This document shows, piece after piece, positions 1 to 9,005 of a stretch of DNA of 32,872 nt. Below the pieces are notes generated by a model. That model ran no database searches. It saw only the letters and a program-made list of their open reading frames with translations, and was not told the DNA's origin. The first letter of the stretch is position 1. Each line of letters opens with the position of its first letter. Origin of the DNA: Pseudomonas sp. PIC25 (lineage in GTDB: Bacteria > Pseudomonadota > Gammaproteobacteria > Pseudomonadales > Pseudomonadaceae); assembly GCF_002286785.1 (NCBI RefSeq), contig NZ_MUJY01000137.1, positions 1 to 32,872 on the forward strand, read 5' to 3'. The position numbers were made by a program, and so were the translations under genes.

Positions 1-324
1 CTGGCGCGAATCCGTCCGTCGCTGCCAGAAGCGTCGCGAAGCCTGGGCATCGGCGGGCCGGGCTTGCTCTTTCGCATCTACCTGCCGCTGTTGCTGCCCC
101 GTTCGCTGAGCGCGGCCTTTCTGGGGTTCGTCGACGTACTCAAGGAAATGCCGGCCACGCTGCTGATGCGTCCCTTCGGCTGGGACACCTTGTCGGTGCG
201 GGTCTTCGAGATGACCAGCGAGGGCGAATGGGCACGCGCCGCACTGCCGGCGCTGACGCTGGTGCTGGTCGGTCTGTTGCCGGTGATCGGCCTCATCCGT
301 CGCTCCGCGCGGCAAGTAGGATAG
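1..324 (+). CDS. Iron(III) ABC transporter permease, C-terminal part (5' end outside window)
   Basis: The reading frame is open from base 1 to the TAG at 322-324, so about 107 C-terminal residues of a longer protein are visible. They include the classic coupling-loop signature of binding-protein-dependent permeases (PEASRSLGIGGPGLLFRIYLP), which contacts the ATPase. A membrane segment and a basic C-terminal tail follow. The wording around this loop (LPLLLPRSLSAAFLGF, then VDVLKEMPATLLMRPFGWDT) resembles the FbpB/HitB family of two-domain ferric iron permeases, which take Fe(III) from a periplasmic binding protein. The binding protein and ATPase are not in view. A repeat and the gcvT promoter follow directly, so this is probably the last gene of its operon. 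The family call is firm; the iron substrate is inferred from the family resemblance and remembered gene order. Confidence 0.85.
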   Translation: MARIRPSLPEASRSLGIGGPGLLFRIYLPLLLPRSLSAAFLGFVDVLKEMPATLLMRPFGWDTLSVRVFEMTSEGEWARAALPALTLVLVGLLPVIGLIRRSARQVG

Positions 325-330
325 GGGCGG

Positions 331-421
331 CAGCAAGCTTCAAGCCTCAAGCGGCAAGTAAAAGCGGCAGGTGATTGATAGCGCCAGTTCGACCTCGCAC
401 TGATTCGCTTGCAGCTTGCAG
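331..421. repeat. Dispersed AAGCTTCAAG-type inverted repeat upstream of gcvT
   Basis: The left arm at 331-346 (CAGCAAGCTTCAAGCC) and the right arm at 406-421 (CGCTTGCAGCTTGCAG) are inverted copies that match at 13 of 16 positions. Further CAAGCGGCAAG and AAGCGGCAG units lie between them. The same vocabulary recurs at 22732-22812 between ompR and envZ. Such elements are common between Pseudomonas genes. This one starts just after the permease stop and ends next to the putative gcvT promoter. Confidence 0.6.
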
Positions 422-422
422 A

Positions 423-451
423 GTGACCCCCTTCCAGTGAGCGGCTACAAT
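423..451 (+). promoter_or_regulatory. Putative sigma-70 promoter of gcvTHP
   Basis: GTGACC at 423-428 and TACAAT at 446-451 are separated by 17 bases, giving a plausible -35/-10 pair. Transcription would begin around 458 and leave a leader of about 118 nt before gcvT. The -35 starts right at the edge of the inverted repeat. This is a consensus match by eye only. Confidence 0.5.
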
Positions 452-469
452 GCGCGCCATTCGATGCGA

Positions 470-532
470 CCCACTCTCCCGGTGGGCTCTGCGGACGTGC
501 CAGTGACCTGCCGAAGCAGGCTCAGCCGAGCC
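470..532 (+). promoter_or_regulatory. Structured 5' leader of gcvT (several hairpins)
   Basis: Three candidate stems lie between the putative promoter and the gcvT ribosome binding site: CCCAC/GTGGG (470-474 with 482-486), CCTGC-CGAA-GCAGG (507-520), and GGCTC-AGCC-GAGCC (519-532). The last two share bases 519-520 and so are partly mutually exclusive. Glycine cleavage operons in other bacteria are often controlled by glycine riboswitches, but I cannot match the conserved core of that riboswitch here. I therefore call it only a structured leader. Confidence 0.35.
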
Positions 533-575
533 GCGGCGATGCCCGCATCTTCGCCACGCCCGGAAGGAGAAACCC

Positions 576-1658
576 ATGGGACAGCGCACCCCTCTCTACG
601 ACCAGCACCTGGCGTTCGGTGCCAAGATGGTCGACTTCGGCGGCTGGGACATGCCGCTGCACTACGGTTCGCAGGTCGAGGAGCATCATCAGGTGCGCCG
701 CGATTGCGGGGTCTTCGATGTCTCCCACATGACCGTGGTGGATGTGTCGGGCACCCAGGCCACCGCCTATCTTCAACATCTCCTGGCCAACGACGTGGCA
801 CGCCTGCAAACACCGGGCAAGGCCCTGTACAGCGGCATGCTCAACGAGCGTGGCGGTGTCGTCGACGACCTGATCGTCTATCTCGCCGAGAATGGGTACC
901 GCGTGGTGGTCAACGCCGCCACCCGCGACAAGGACCTGGCCTGGATGATGCGTCAGGCCGAGGGCTTCGCCGTCGAACTGAACGAGCGCGCCGACCTCGC
1001 CATGCTCGCCATCCAGGGGCCCAAGGCACGTGCCCGCACGGCCGAACTGGTGACCTCCGCCCGCGCCTCGCTGATCAACGAACTCAAGCCGTTCCAGGGC
1101 CTGCCGGAAGGCGACTGGTTCATTGCCCGCACCGGTTATACCGGTGAAGACGGCCTGGAAATCATGCTGCCGGCCGCTGAAGTGACGGCGTTCTTCGGCG
1201 AACTGGTCGGTGCCGGCATCGCCCCGATCGGCCTCGGCGCACGCGACACGTTGCGCCTCGAAGCCGGAATGAACCTCTACGGCCAGGACATGGACGAAGA
1301 CGTCTCACCGCTGGCCGCCAACATGGCCTGGACCATCGCCTGGGAGCCGGCCGGGCGTGACTTCGTCGGCCGTCAGGCGCTGGAATTGCAGCGCAGCACC
1401 GGCGACCAGCCGCGTCTGGTCGGGCTGGTGCTGGAAGAGCGTGGCGTACTGCGCGCTCACCAAGTGGTACGGGTCGAAGGAGTCGGCGAAGGCGAGATCA
1501 CCAGCGGCAGCTTCTCGCCGACCCTGGGCAAGTCCATCGCCCTGGCCCGCGTCCCGGCCGCCACCGGCGACCGTGCCGAGGTGGAAATCCGCGGCAAGTG
1601 GTACCCGGTACGGGTGGTCCAGCCGAATTTCGTGCGTCACGGCAAGGCGCTCATCTGA
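576..1658 (+). CDS. gcvT: Glycine cleavage system T protein (aminomethyltransferase)
   Basis: This gene encodes 360 residues, the usual length for T protein. GcvT takes the aminomethyl group from lipoylated H protein and passes the one-carbon unit to tetrahydrofolate, releasing ammonia and forming 5,10-methylene-THF. The N-terminus ([20 protein letters not shown]) and the segment [13 protein letters not shown], with the conserved acidic pair D97/D98, are typical. The C-terminal barrel follows, with [16 protein letters not shown] near the middle. The ATG at 576 is preceded by a clear GGAAGGAG ribosome binding site, which fixes the start. It is the first gene of a gcvT-gcvH-gcvP operon, with 102 bases to gcvH. 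Identification is certain at the family level. Confidence 0.97.
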   Translation: MGQRTPLYDQHLAFGAKMVDFGGWDMPLHYGSQVEEHHQVRRDCGVFDVSHMTVVDVSGTQATAYLQHLLANDVARLQTPGKALYSGMLNERGGVVDDLIVYLAENGYRVVVNAATRDKDLAWMMRQAEGFAVELNERADLAMLAIQGPKARARTAELVTSARASLINELKPFQGLPEGDWFIARTGYTGEDGLEIMLPAAEVTAFFGELVGAGIAPIGLGARDTLRLEAGMNLYGQDMDEDVSPLAANMAWTIAWEPAGRDFVGRQALELQRSTGDQPRLVGLVLEERGVLRAHQVVRVEGVGEGEITSGSFSPTLGKSIALARVPAATGDRAEVEIRGKWYPVRVVQPNFVRHGKALI

Positions 1659-1760
1659 AAGACGTTCCGACAGTCGCGCGATGTGGTTTGCCTACGGCCC
1701 GCCGCGCGCCTGCTAAATTTTCCTGGCAGTGACCTGCCGCCTTTTCTCGAGGATCAAGCA

Positions 1761-2150
1761 ATGAGTGACATTCCCGCCGATCTGCGTTACGCCGCCAGCC
1801 ACGAATGGGCCCGCCTGGAAATGGACGGTACCGTGACCGTGGGTATCTCCGACCACGCGCAGGAAGCCCTGGGCGACGTGGTGTTCGTCGAACTGCCGGA
1901 AGTCGGCCAGCAACTGACCGCCGGTCAGGAAGCCGGGGTGGTGGAGTCGGTCAAGGCTGCATCCGATATCTATGCGCCGATCGGCGGCGAGGTGATCGCG
2001 GTCAACGAGGCGCTGACCGAGAGCCCGGAGAACGTCAACAGCGATCCGTACGGCAGCTGGTTCTTCAAACTGAAGCCGAGCGACGAAGCCGAGCTGGACA
2101 AGCTGCTCGACGCCGACGGCTACAAGGCCGCCAGCGAAGCCGACGCCTGA
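1761..2150 (+). CDS. gcvH: Glycine cleavage system H protein (lipoyl carrier)
   Basis: This 129-residue lipoyl-domain protein shuttles the methylamine group from P protein to T protein on a lipoyl-lysine arm. The attachment motif ESVKAASD places the lipoylated lysine at K65. The upstream part of the frame lacks H-protein similarity. I chose the ATG at 1761 because [17 protein letters not shown] is the normal N-terminus and CGAGGATCAAGCA supplies an AGGA ribosome binding site. The gene lies between gcvT and gcvP in one operon. A stretch of about 60 bases with a GC-rich hairpin separates it from gcvP. Confidence 0.96.
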   Translation: MSDIPADLRYAASHEWARLEMDGTVTVGISDHAQEALGDVVFVELPEVGQQLTAGQEAGVVESVKAASDIYAPIGGEVIAVNEALTESPENVNSDPYGSWFFKLKPSDEAELDKLLDADGYKAASEADA

Positions 2151-2168
2151 TCCCAGCCTGCCCATGGA

Positions 2169-2195
2169 GCCTCGCATCGGCGGGGCTTCGTGCTT
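2169..2195 (+). terminator. GC-rich hairpin between gcvH and gcvP (possible attenuator)
   Basis: AGCCTCGC and GCGGGGCT around a 4-nt loop form an 8-bp stem with one G-U pair, followed by a T-containing stretch (TCGTGCTTTCC) without a true T-run. It could moderate read-through into gcvP or protect the gcvTH message. It is too weak to be called a full terminator. Confidence 0.3.
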
Positions 2196-2212
2196 TCCGA
2201 AGAGCCCCTGCC

Positions 2213-5089
2213 ATGTCCCAGACGCCCAGTCTCGCCCAACTCCAGCAACCTGACGCATTCCTCAGCCGCCACCTCGGCCCGGACGAGGCCGAGCAGCAGG
2301 CCATGCTCGAAAGCCTCGGTCTCGCCAGCCGCGCCCAACTGATCGACCAGACGGTCCCGCCGGCGATCCGCCTGGACCGAGCGCTCGACCTGCCGGCGGC
2401 GCTGGACGAGCAGGGCGCCTTGGCGAAGCTCAAGGGACATGCGCAGCAGAATCAGTTGTGGACCAGCCTGATCGGCATGGGCTACCACGGCACCGTCACG
2501 CCCACGGTAATCCTGCGCAATGTGCTGGAGAACCCGGGCTGGTACACCGCCTACACCCCCTACCAGCCGGAGATCGCCCAGGGCCGGCTGGAGGCGTTGC
2601 TGAACTTCCAGCAACTGACCATCGACCTGACAGGCCTCGACCTGGCCAGCGCCTCGCTGCTCGACGAAGCCACCGCCGCCGCCGAGGCCATGGCCCTGGC
2701 CAAGCGCGTGGCGAAGAGCAAGAGCAACCTGTTCTTCGTCGACGAGAACTGCCATCCGCAGACCATCTCCGTGGTGCAGACGCGTGCCGAAGCGTTCGGC
2801 TTCGACGTGGTCGTCGCCAGCGTGGATGAGCTGGTCAGGCAGCAAGTCTTCGGCGCGCTGCTGCAATACCCGGACACTCACGGCGAGATTCGCGACCTGC
2901 GCCCGCTGATCGATCACCTGCACAGCCAGCAGGCGCTGGCCTGCGTGGCCGCCGACCTGCTCAGCCTGCTGCTGCTCACCCCGCCCGGCGAACTGGGCGC
3001 CGACGTGGTGTTCGGCTCGGCCCAACGCTTTGGCGTGCCCATGGGCTACGGCGGTCCGCATGCCGCCTATTTCGCCACCCGCGACGAATTCAAGCGCGCC
3101 ATGCCCGGCCGCATCATCGGCGTGTCCAAGGATGCCCGCGGCAACATCGCCCTGCGCATGGCCCTGCAAACCCGCGAGCAGCACATCCGCCGCGAGAAGG
3201 CCAACTCCAACATCTGTACGGCCCAGGTCCTGCTGGCCAACATCGCCAGCTTCTATGCGGTCTACCACGGTCCGCAGGGGCTCAAGCGCATCGCCCAGCG
3301 CGTACATCGTCTGACTGCGATACTCGCCGCCGGCCTGGAGCAGAAAGGCATCCAGCGGATCAACAGGCACTTTTTCGACACCCTGACCCTGGAGGTTGGC
3401 GGCAGCCAGACGGCGATCATCGAGAGTGCCCAGGCGGCGCGCATCAACCTGCGCATCCTCGGACGCGGCAAGCTCGGTGTCAGCCTGGACGAAACCTGCA
3501 CCGCCGAAACGGTCGAGCGACTGTTCGATATCTTCCTCGGCGCCGACCACGGCCTTGACGTCGCCGCACTGGATGCTGGCGACGTCGCCAGCGGCATTCC
3601 GGCCGAACTGGAGCGCAGCAGCGCCTACCTGACCCATCCGGTGTTCAATGTGCATCACAGCGAAACCGAGATGCTGCGCTACCTCAAGCAGCTGGAGAAC
3701 AAGGACCTGGCGCTGAACCAGGCGATGATCCCGCTCGGCTCCTGCACCATGAAACTCAACGCCACCAGCGAGATGATCCCGATCACTTGGCCGGAATTCG
3801 CCAACCTGCACCCTTTCGCACCGGTGGAGCAGGCCCAGGGCTACAAGGCGATGATTGACGAGCTGGAGGCCTGGCTGCGCGCTATCACTGGCTTCGATGC
3901 CATCTGCATGCAGCCCAACTCGGGTGCCCAGGGCGAATACGCCGGCCTGCTGGCGATCCGTAAGTACCATGAGAGCCGCGGCGAAGGGCACCGCAACATC
4001 TGCCTGATTCCATCGTCGGCCCACGGTACCAATCCGGCCTCGGCGCAGATGGCCAGCATGCGCGTGGTCATCGTCGAGTGCGACCAGGACGGCAACGTCG
4101 ATCTCGAAGACCTCAAGCGCAAGGCGGCGGAAGCCGGCGAGCAGCTTTCCTGCCTGATGATCACCTATCCCTCGACACATGGTGTCTACGAGGAAGGCAT
4201 CCGGGAAATCTGCGAGGTCATCCATGCCCAGGGCGGCCAGGTCTACATGGACGGCGCCAACCTCAACGCCCAGGTCGGCCTGGCGCGTCCGGCCGATATC
4301 GGTGCCGACGTCTCGCATATGAACCTGCACAAGACCTTCTGCATTCCCCATGGCGGTGGCGGCCCGGGCATGGGGCCGATCGGCGTGCGCGCGCACCTGG
4401 CGCCGTTCGTCGCCAACCACCCGGTGGTCCCGCTGGAAGGCCCGAACCCGGAGAACGGCGCGGTCAGCGCGGCGCCGTGGGGCAGCGCGAGCATCCTGCC
4501 GATCAGCTGGATGTACATCGCCATGATGGGCCCGCAGCTCAAGGACGCCACCGAAGTGGCCATTCTCAACGCCAACTACCTGGCGCACAAACTGGACGGC
4601 GCCTTCCCGGTGCTCTACAGCGGCCGCAACGGCCGGGTGGCACATGAGTGCATCCTCGACCTGCGTCCGCTCAAGGCGGAAACCGGGATCACCGAGGAAG
4701 ACGTGGCCAAGCGCCTGATGGACTATGGCTTCCACGCGCCGACCATGTCGTTCCCGGTCCCCGGCACGCTGATGATCGAGCCCACCGAGAGCGAGTCGAA
4801 GCACGAGCTGGACCGCTTCATCGAAGCCATGCTCAGCATCCGCGCCGAGATCGGCAAGGTGCAGAACGGCGACTGGCCGGCCGAGGACAATCCGCTCAAG
4901 CGCGCGCCTCATACCCTGGCAGACGTCATCGGCGTCTGGGAACGGCCGTACAGCATCGAGGAAGCAGTGACCCCGACCGCCCACACCCGCGCCCACAAGT
5001 ACTGGCCGACGGTGAACCGCGTGGACAACGTCTACGGCGACCGCAACCTGTTCTGCGCCTGCGTGCCGATGGATGCCTATCGCGAGTGA
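2213..5089 (+). CDS. gcvP: Glycine dehydrogenase (decarboxylating), glycine cleavage P protein
   Basis: This 958-residue PLP enzyme decarboxylates glycine and loads the aminomethyl group on H protein. It is the long single-chain P protein of proteobacteria (E. coli about 957 residues), with two aspartate-aminotransferase-like halves. The PLP lysine is K707 in [16 protein letters not shown], followed by the glycine-rich loop. The N-terminus [20 protein letters not shown] is typical and supports the ATG at 2213; the frame is open upstream but that part is an out-of-frame reading of gcvH. The ribosome binding site is weak (AAGAG). The gene is third in the gcvTHP operon and is followed within 15 bases by a strong terminator. 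Confidence 0.97.
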   Translation: MSQTPSLAQLQQPDAFLSRHLGPDEAEQQAMLESLGLASRAQLIDQTVPPAIRLDRALDLPAALDEQGALAKLKGHAQQNQLWTSLIGMGYHGTVTPTVILRNVLENPGWYTAYTPYQPEIAQGRLEALLNFQQLTIDLTGLDLASASLLDEATAAAEAMALAKRVAKSKSNLFFVDENCHPQTISVVQTRAEAFGFDVVVASVDELVRQQVFGALLQYPDTHGEIRDLRPLIDHLHSQQALACVAADLLSLLLLTPPGELGADVVFGSAQRFGVPMGYGGPHAAYFATRDEFKRAMPGRIIGVSKDARGNIALRMALQTREQHIRREKANSNICTAQVLLANIASFYAVYHGPQGLKRIAQRVHRLTAILAAGLEQKGIQRINRHFFDTLTLEVGGSQTAIIESAQAARINLRILGRGKLGVSLDETCTAETVERLFDIFLGADHGLDVAALDAGDVASGIPAELERSSAYLTHPVFNVHHSETEMLRYLKQLENKDLALNQAMIPLGSCTMKLNATSEMIPITWPEFANLHPFAPVEQAQGYKAMIDELEAWLRAITGFDAICMQPNSGAQGEYAGLLAIRKYHESRGEGHRNICLIPSSAHGTNPASAQMASMRVVIVECDQDGNVDLEDLKRKAAEAGEQLSCLMITYPSTHGVYEEGIREICEVIHAQGGQVYMDGANLNAQVGLARPADIGADVSHMNLHKTFCIPHGGGGPGMGPIGVRAHLAPFVANHPVVPLEGPNPENGAVSAAPWGSASILPISWMYIAMMGPQLKDATEVAILNANYLAHKLDGAFPVLYSGRNGRVAHECILDLRPLKAETGITEEDVAKRLMDYGFHAPTMSFPVPGTLMIEPTESESKHELDRFIEAMLSIRAEIGKVQNGDWPAEDNPLKRAPHTLADVIGVWERPYSIEEAVTPTAHTRAHKYWPTVNRVDNVYGDRNLFCACVPMDAYRE

Positions 5090-5101
5090 GTCCGGCTCGA
5101 A

Positions 5102-5139
5102 AACGAAAAGGCCGCCCCATCCGGGCGGCCTTTTTCGTT
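5102..5139. terminator. Bidirectional rho-independent terminator after gcvP
   Basis: The stem GGCCGCCC/GGGCGGCC around a CATCC loop is flanked by AAAA on the left and TTTTT on the right, and the pairing extends through ACGAAAA/TTTTTCGTT. It can stop gcvP transcription and also the convergent minus-strand gene at 5152-5454. Confidence 0.93.
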
Positions 5140-5151
5140 ATGACGGGCAGT

Positions 5152-5454
5152 CTATTCCGCTGCCAGGATCGCCGTAGCCAGCTCCATATCGTCGGCTTTC
5201 ACGCCGGGGTGCTGGTCGCGGATGCGTTGCAGGGCGGCCTCCAGGTAGGGGCCGCGAATCTCGCCGCCGCTGGCGACGAAGCTGCTGGCGTCATCCTTGG
5301 CGGCCACGATCAACTTGTCGTCCTTGAAGGTCAGGTAGGTCGAGGCGGTGGTGGCGCCCGACGAGAGTACGTCGCGCCAGAAATCGCCATCGGCGAAGGC
5401 GCTGGCGGCAGGCAGGGACAAGGTTAACGCGAGGCAGGCAAGGGAACGGCGCAT
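5152..5454 (-). CDS. Small secreted DUF2388-type protein
   Basis: The product has 100 residues: a signal peptide (MRRSLACLALTLSLPAASAFA, probable cleavage after residue 21) and a mature domain of about 79 residues. The mature part contains DFWRDVLSSGATTASTYLTF, KDDKLIVAAKDDASSFVASG and GPYLEAALQRIRDQHPG, which I recognise as the Pseudomonas DUF2388 family of small periplasmic proteins, often present in several copies per genome. Function is unknown. I chose the inner ATG at 5454 because AGGAG lies just upstream and it begins the signal peptide; the longer frame adds a basic, non-signal segment. No cysteine follows the cleavage site, so it is not a lipoprotein. Confidence 0.85.
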   Translation of the reverse strand: MRRSLACLALTLSLPAASAFADGDFWRDVLSSGATTASTYLTFKDDKLIVAAKDDASSFVASGGEIRGPYLEAALQRIRDQHPGVKADDMELATAILAAE

Positions 5455-5525
5455 GACAGGGACTCCTCTGGGCTTGAGCCTGTAGTTAAGAGTCCTGCGC
5501 TTCGTTTGGAGTTCCCTTCCCAACG

Positions 5526-5551
5526 GCCATCCCCGGCGGTGCGGGGATGGC
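5526..5551 (-). terminator. Hairpin downstream of nfeD
   Basis: GCCATCCCCG and CGGGGATGGC form a perfect 10-bp stem with a 6-nt loop, starting 12 bases after the nfeD stop. There is no strong U-run on the minus strand, so it may be a weak terminator or a 3' stabilising stem. Confidence 0.5.
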
Positions 5552-5562
5552 TATGGCACCGT

Positions 5563-6012
5563 TCAGGCTGCGGCTTCGACCTTGAGCAGCACGCCTTCCT
5601 GGCCGATCACCCGTACGGCCGTGCCGGCCGGCAGGTCCGGGCCGACCACCAGCCAGACGGTATCGCCGGCCTTGATCTTGCCTCGGCCGTCGACGATGGC
5701 TTCGTGCAGGCTGAAGGTCCGGCCGTACAGCTCTTGGCCGCGCTGGTTCAGGCCGGGCTGGTCGGAGGGCTTGGCCGCACTGCGCTGGCGCCGCCACCAG
5801 AGCACGGCGGTGAGCACCGAGAGGATGGCGAACAGGATGAATTGCAGGGTCCAGTGCAGGTCGGAAAAGACGAAGGTGAGTACGCCGACGCTGGCGGCGG
5901 CAACGCCGATCCACAGCAGGTAGCCCCCCGCGCCGAAGACTTCGAGGATCAGCAGCAGGGTGCCGAAGGCGAGCCAGTCCCAGAAGGACAGGTGTTGCAA
6001 ATAATCCCACAT
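5563..6012 (-). CDS. NfeD-family membrane protein, partner of QmcA
   Basis: This 149-residue protein has three hydrophobic segments at roughly residues 11-30, 30-50 and 55-73. A soluble C-terminal domain (from about residue 90) has the short beta-strand pattern of the NfeD OB-fold (GRGKIKAGDTVWLVVGPDLP, then GTAVRVIGQEGVLLKVE). NfeD proteins are nearly always encoded next to SPFH/stomatin proteins and act with them in membrane organisation or quality control. Here only 2 bases separate its ATG from the stop of the SPFH gene, and its ribosome binding site lies inside that gene's end, so translation is probably coupled. The precise molecular role is not established. Confidence 0.88.
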   Translation of the reverse strand: MWDYLQHLSFWDWLAFGTLLLILEVFGAGGYLLWIGVAAASVGVLTFVFSDLHWTLQFILFAILSVLTAVLWWRRQRSAAKPSDQPGLNQRGQELYGRTFSLHEAIVDGRGKIKAGDTVWLVVGPDLPAGTAVRVIGQEGVLLKVEAAA

Positions 6013-6014
6013 GG

Positions 6015-6935
6015 TCAGCTCTTCTTGCCGTCGAACGTCGCCTTGACGATCTCGCCGATGCCGCCGACCGCGCCGATCACTTGGCTGGCTTCCAGCGGCA
6101 TCAGGACGATCTTGCTGTTGTCCGACGCGGCGAGCTGGCCGAGGGCGTCGATGTACTTCTGTGCGACGAAGTAGTTCACCGCCTGCACGTTACCAGCGGC
6201 GATCGCCTCGGACACCATGCGGGTCGCCTCCGCTTCGGCGGCAGCCGCCCGTTCGCGGGCCTCGGCTTCGAGGAAGGCGGCCTGGCGTTCGCCTTCGGCC
6301 TTGAGGATCTGCGCCTGCTTTTCGCCTTCGGCGGTAAGGATTTCGGCTTGGCGCTTGCCTTCGGCCTCGAGAATCTGCGCGCGCTTGAGGCGCTCGGCCT
6401 TCATCTGGCTGGCCATGGCCTCGACCAGATCGGACGGTGGCGTGATGTCCTTGATTTCGATGCGCGTGATCTTGATGCCCCAGGGGGCGGTGGCTTCGTC
6501 GACGGTCTTGAGCAGGCGTTCGTTGATGGCGTCGCGCTGGCTGAGCATGGCGTCCAGCTCCATGGAGCCGAGCACGGTGCGGATATTGGTCATCACCAGG
6601 TTGCGGATGGCCAGCTCCAGGTTGTTCACCTCATAGGCCGCCTGGGCCGCATTGATCACCTGGAAGAAGCACACCGCGTCGATCTGCACGATGGCGTTGT
6701 CGGCGCTGATGACTTCCTGCGGCGGGATGTCCAGCACGCTTTCCATCACGTTGAGCTTGCGGCCGATGCGGTCCATCACCGGAACGATGATGTTCAGGCC
6801 CGGCTTGAGAGTGTTGGTGTAGCGGCCGAAGCGTTCGACCGTCCATTGGTAGCCTTGCGGCACCACCTTGAAGCCCATGAAGACCACGGCGATGGCGAGG
6901 CCGACGAAGAGAAGAATGACTGTTCCGATTTCCAT
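6015..6935 (-). CDS. qmcA: SPFH/band-7 membrane protein (QmcA/stomatin-like)
   Basis: This protein has 306 residues. One N-terminal membrane anchor (about residues 5-22) is followed by an SPFH domain (about 25-185, beginning [16 protein letters not shown]). A long helical region (about 185-245) carries repeated 11-residue units of the kind ILxAEGExQAxx, typical of the coiled coil that lets these proteins assemble into large rings. E. coli QmcA, the closest match I recall, is an inner-membrane SPFH protein linked to FtsH-related quality control. The ATG at 6935 has AGGAG about 9 bases upstream. It forms an operon with nfeD. Confidence 0.9.
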   Translation of the reverse strand: MEIGTVILLFVGLAIAVVFMGFKVVPQGYQWTVERFGRYTNTLKPGLNIIVPVMDRIGRKLNVMESVLDIPPQEVISADNAIVQIDAVCFFQVINAAQAAYEVNNLELAIRNLVMTNIRTVLGSMELDAMLSQRDAINERLLKTVDEATAPWGIKITRIEIKDITPPSDLVEAMASQMKAERLKRAQILEAEGKRQAEILTAEGEKQAQILKAEGERQAAFLEAEARERAAAAEAEATRMVSEAIAAGNVQAVNYFVAQKYIDALGQLAASDNSKIVLMPLEASQVIGAVGGIGEIVKATFDGKKS

Positions 6936-7006
6936 CGGAGACGGCTCCTGCGGTTGGAGAAAACACGCTGAGTTTAGGCGGAGCGCTAGTATCTTGCCGG
7001 TAGGGG

Positions 7007-7021
7007 TTCCCGAAACGGGAA
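7007..7021. repeat. Perfect small inverted repeat upstream of qmcA
   Basis: TTCCCG-AAA-CGGGAA is a perfect 6-bp inverted repeat between the end of the ATPase gene (7082) and the start of qmcA (6935). A GATACT-like -10 for qmcA lies about 14 bases downstream on the minus strand. It could be an operator or a transcript hairpin; nothing else supports a choice. Confidence 0.3.
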
Positions 7022-7081
7022 ATTAGCCATGGGGGCGTACTCTGAAGAGGGCCGCCCCAGAGCGTGTCGAGGGGCCGGTCG

Positions 7082-8866
7082 TTACTTCTGCTCGCTCTGC
7101 GGTGTCACGCGCAGCACTTCTTCGAGGGTGGTCAGGCCGGCGGCGATCTTCTGGGCGCCGGACAGGCGCAGGCTGCGCATGCCGTCCTTGAACGCCTGGC
7201 GGCGCAAGGCGACCAGGTCGGTGTCGGCGGTGATCAGCGGCTTGATGGCATCGTTGAGCAGCATGATCTCGTAGACCCCGGCGCGCCCACGGTAGCCGGT
7301 GTCTCGGCATTCCAGGCAGCCCACGGCGCGGTGGGCGCCGGTCGGCAGCGGGGCGCTCCAGGGTTTGGTCAGGCTCTGCCAGTCCTCTTCGCTCAGCTCC
7401 GTTGGCGCCTTGCAATGCGGGCACAGTGTGCGCACCAGACGCTGGGCCATGACGCCCAGCACGGTGGCCTTGATCAGGTAGTGCGGCACGCCGAGTTCGA
7501 GCAAGCGCGTCACCGCGCTGGGCGCATCGTTGGTGTGCAGGGTGGAGAGCACCAGGTGGCCGGTCAGCGCCGCCTGGATCGCCATCTCGGCGGTTTCCAG
7601 GTCGCGGATCTCGCCGACCATGATGATGTCCGGGTCCTGGCGCATCAGGGCGCGCACGCCGCTGGCGAAGGTCAGGTCGATGTTGTGCTGGACCTGCATC
7701 TGGTTGAACGCCGGCTCGATCATCTCGATCGGGTCTTCGATGGTGCAGACGTTCACCTCGGAGGTGGCGAGCTGCTTGAGTGTGGTGTACAGCGTGGTGG
7801 TCTTGCCCGAACCGGTGGGGCCGGTGACCAGGATGATGCCGTTGGGCTGGTTGGTCATGCCTTGCCAGCGGCGCAGGTCGTCCAGTGAGAAGCCGAGGGC
7901 ATCGAAGCTTTTCAACAGCACTTCGGGGTCGAAGATCCGCATCACCATCTTCTCGCCGAAGGCCGTGGGCAGGGTAGCCAGGCGCAATTCCACCTCGCCG
8001 CCGTCCGGGGTCTTGGTCTTCACCCGGCCGTCCTGGGGCTTGCGCTTCTCGGCCACGTTCATCCGGCCGAGGCTTTTCAGGCGGCTGACCACCGCCATGG
8101 TGACCTGCGGCGGGAACTGGTAGACGTTGTGCAGCACACCGTCGATGCGGAAGCGCACCGTACCCTGTTCGCGGCGCGGCTCGATGTGGATATCGCTGGC
8201 GCGCTGCTGGAAGGCGTACTGGAACAGCCAGTCGACAATGTTGACGATGTGCGCGTCGTTGGCGTCCGGCTCCTGGTCGCTGGAGCCGAGGTTGACCAAT
8301 TGCTCGAAGTTGCCGACGCCGCTGACCTTCTGGTCGGCGGCGCTGGCGCCGCTGACGGAGCGGGCCAGGCGGTAGAACTCCTGGGTGAAGCGCTGGATGT
8401 CCGCCGGGTTGGCCACCACCCGCTTGATCGGCCGTTTCAGCACGTGGGTCAGGTTGCTTTCCCAGCTGTGCACGAAGGGTTGCGCGCTGGCGATGGTCAC
8501 CAGGTCCGGCGTTACTTCCACGGCGAGAATCTTGTGCCGCTGGGCGAAGGCGTGGGACATCAGCGGCGTCACTGCGGCGACGTCCACTTTCAGCGGGTCG
8601 ATGCGCAGGTAGGGCTGGCCGGAGAGGTCGGCGAGCCAGCGGGTCAGGGTGTCGAGGTCGAGCTTCTTGCCCGGCCGGGTGAGGTCGTCGATCTGCTGGG
8701 CGGCGAGAAATTCCAGCGGGTGCTGCTGGTTGTTCACCGCGCTGCGACGGATCGCCAGGCACTGCTCGGCGGTGTTCTGGTCCACCCGGCCCTGGTTGAC
8801 CAGCTCGCGGAGCACGTCGTTGAGATCCAGCCAACGGTCCTGGGCGGATGAAGCGAACGCTGTCAT
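7082..8866 (-). CDS. GspE/PilB-family secretion ATPase, stand-alone
   Basis: This 594-residue protein has the layout of type II secretion and type IV pilus assembly ATPases. An N-terminal MshEN/GspE-N-like region (about 20-150) is followed by a central domain (RASDIHIEPRREQGTVRFRIDG). The Walker A is GPTGSGKTT with K355, then come an Asp box (TIEDPIE), Walker B (DIIMVGEIRD) and a His box (STLHTNDA). A zinc-binding four-cysteine element is CPHC and CLEC. All catalytic motifs are intact. The ATG at 8866 is preceded by GAGGAA at good spacing; the frame runs 9 codons further without a better site. No GspF/PilC platform, pseudopilin or secretin is in the window, so its partner machine must be elsewhere or it works alone. 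Confidence 0.9.
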   Translation of the reverse strand: MTAFASSAQDRWLDLNDVLRELVNQGRVDQNTAEQCLAIRRSAVNNQQHPLEFLAAQQIDDLTRPGKKLDLDTLTRWLADLSGQPYLRIDPLKVDVAAVTPLMSHAFAQRHKILAVEVTPDLVTIASAQPFVHSWESNLTHVLKRPIKRVVANPADIQRFTQEFYRLARSVSGASAADQKVSGVGNFEQLVNLGSSDQEPDANDAHIVNIVDWLFQYAFQQRASDIHIEPRREQGTVRFRIDGVLHNVYQFPPQVTMAVVSRLKSLGRMNVAEKRKPQDGRVKTKTPDGGEVELRLATLPTAFGEKMVMRIFDPEVLLKSFDALGFSLDDLRRWQGMTNQPNGIILVTGPTGSGKTTTLYTTLKQLATSEVNVCTIEDPIEMIEPAFNQMQVQHNIDLTFASGVRALMRQDPDIIMVGEIRDLETAEMAIQAALTGHLVLSTLHTNDAPSAVTRLLELGVPHYLIKATVLGVMAQRLVRTLCPHCKAPTELSEEDWQSLTKPWSAPLPTGAHRAVGCLECRDTGYRGRAGVYEIMLLNDAIKPLITADTDLVALRRQAFKDGMRSLRLSGAQKIAAGLTTLEEVLRVTPQSEQK

Positions 8867-9005
8867 GGGGTTCCTCGGTTGCTCTCGGCTCACTTGGAAG
8901 CTTAGGCCAATCGGCCCTCACATCCGTGTTGCGCGTAGCATGCCCGAATACGCGTCGCGGGGCGAAGCGCCAAGCGTGATCGAGTCCCCAGCCTGGAACG
9001 ATGGG

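Noticed and set aside
470-532. Glycine riboswitch before gcvT
   Set aside because: Stems are present, but I cannot recognise the conserved glycine riboswitch core, so I kept it only as a structured leader.
2120-4996. 958-codon open frame on the minus strand
   Set aside because: It is antisense to gcvP, a certain gene, and its translation is low-complexity without any family motif. Long antisense frames are expected in GC-rich DNA.
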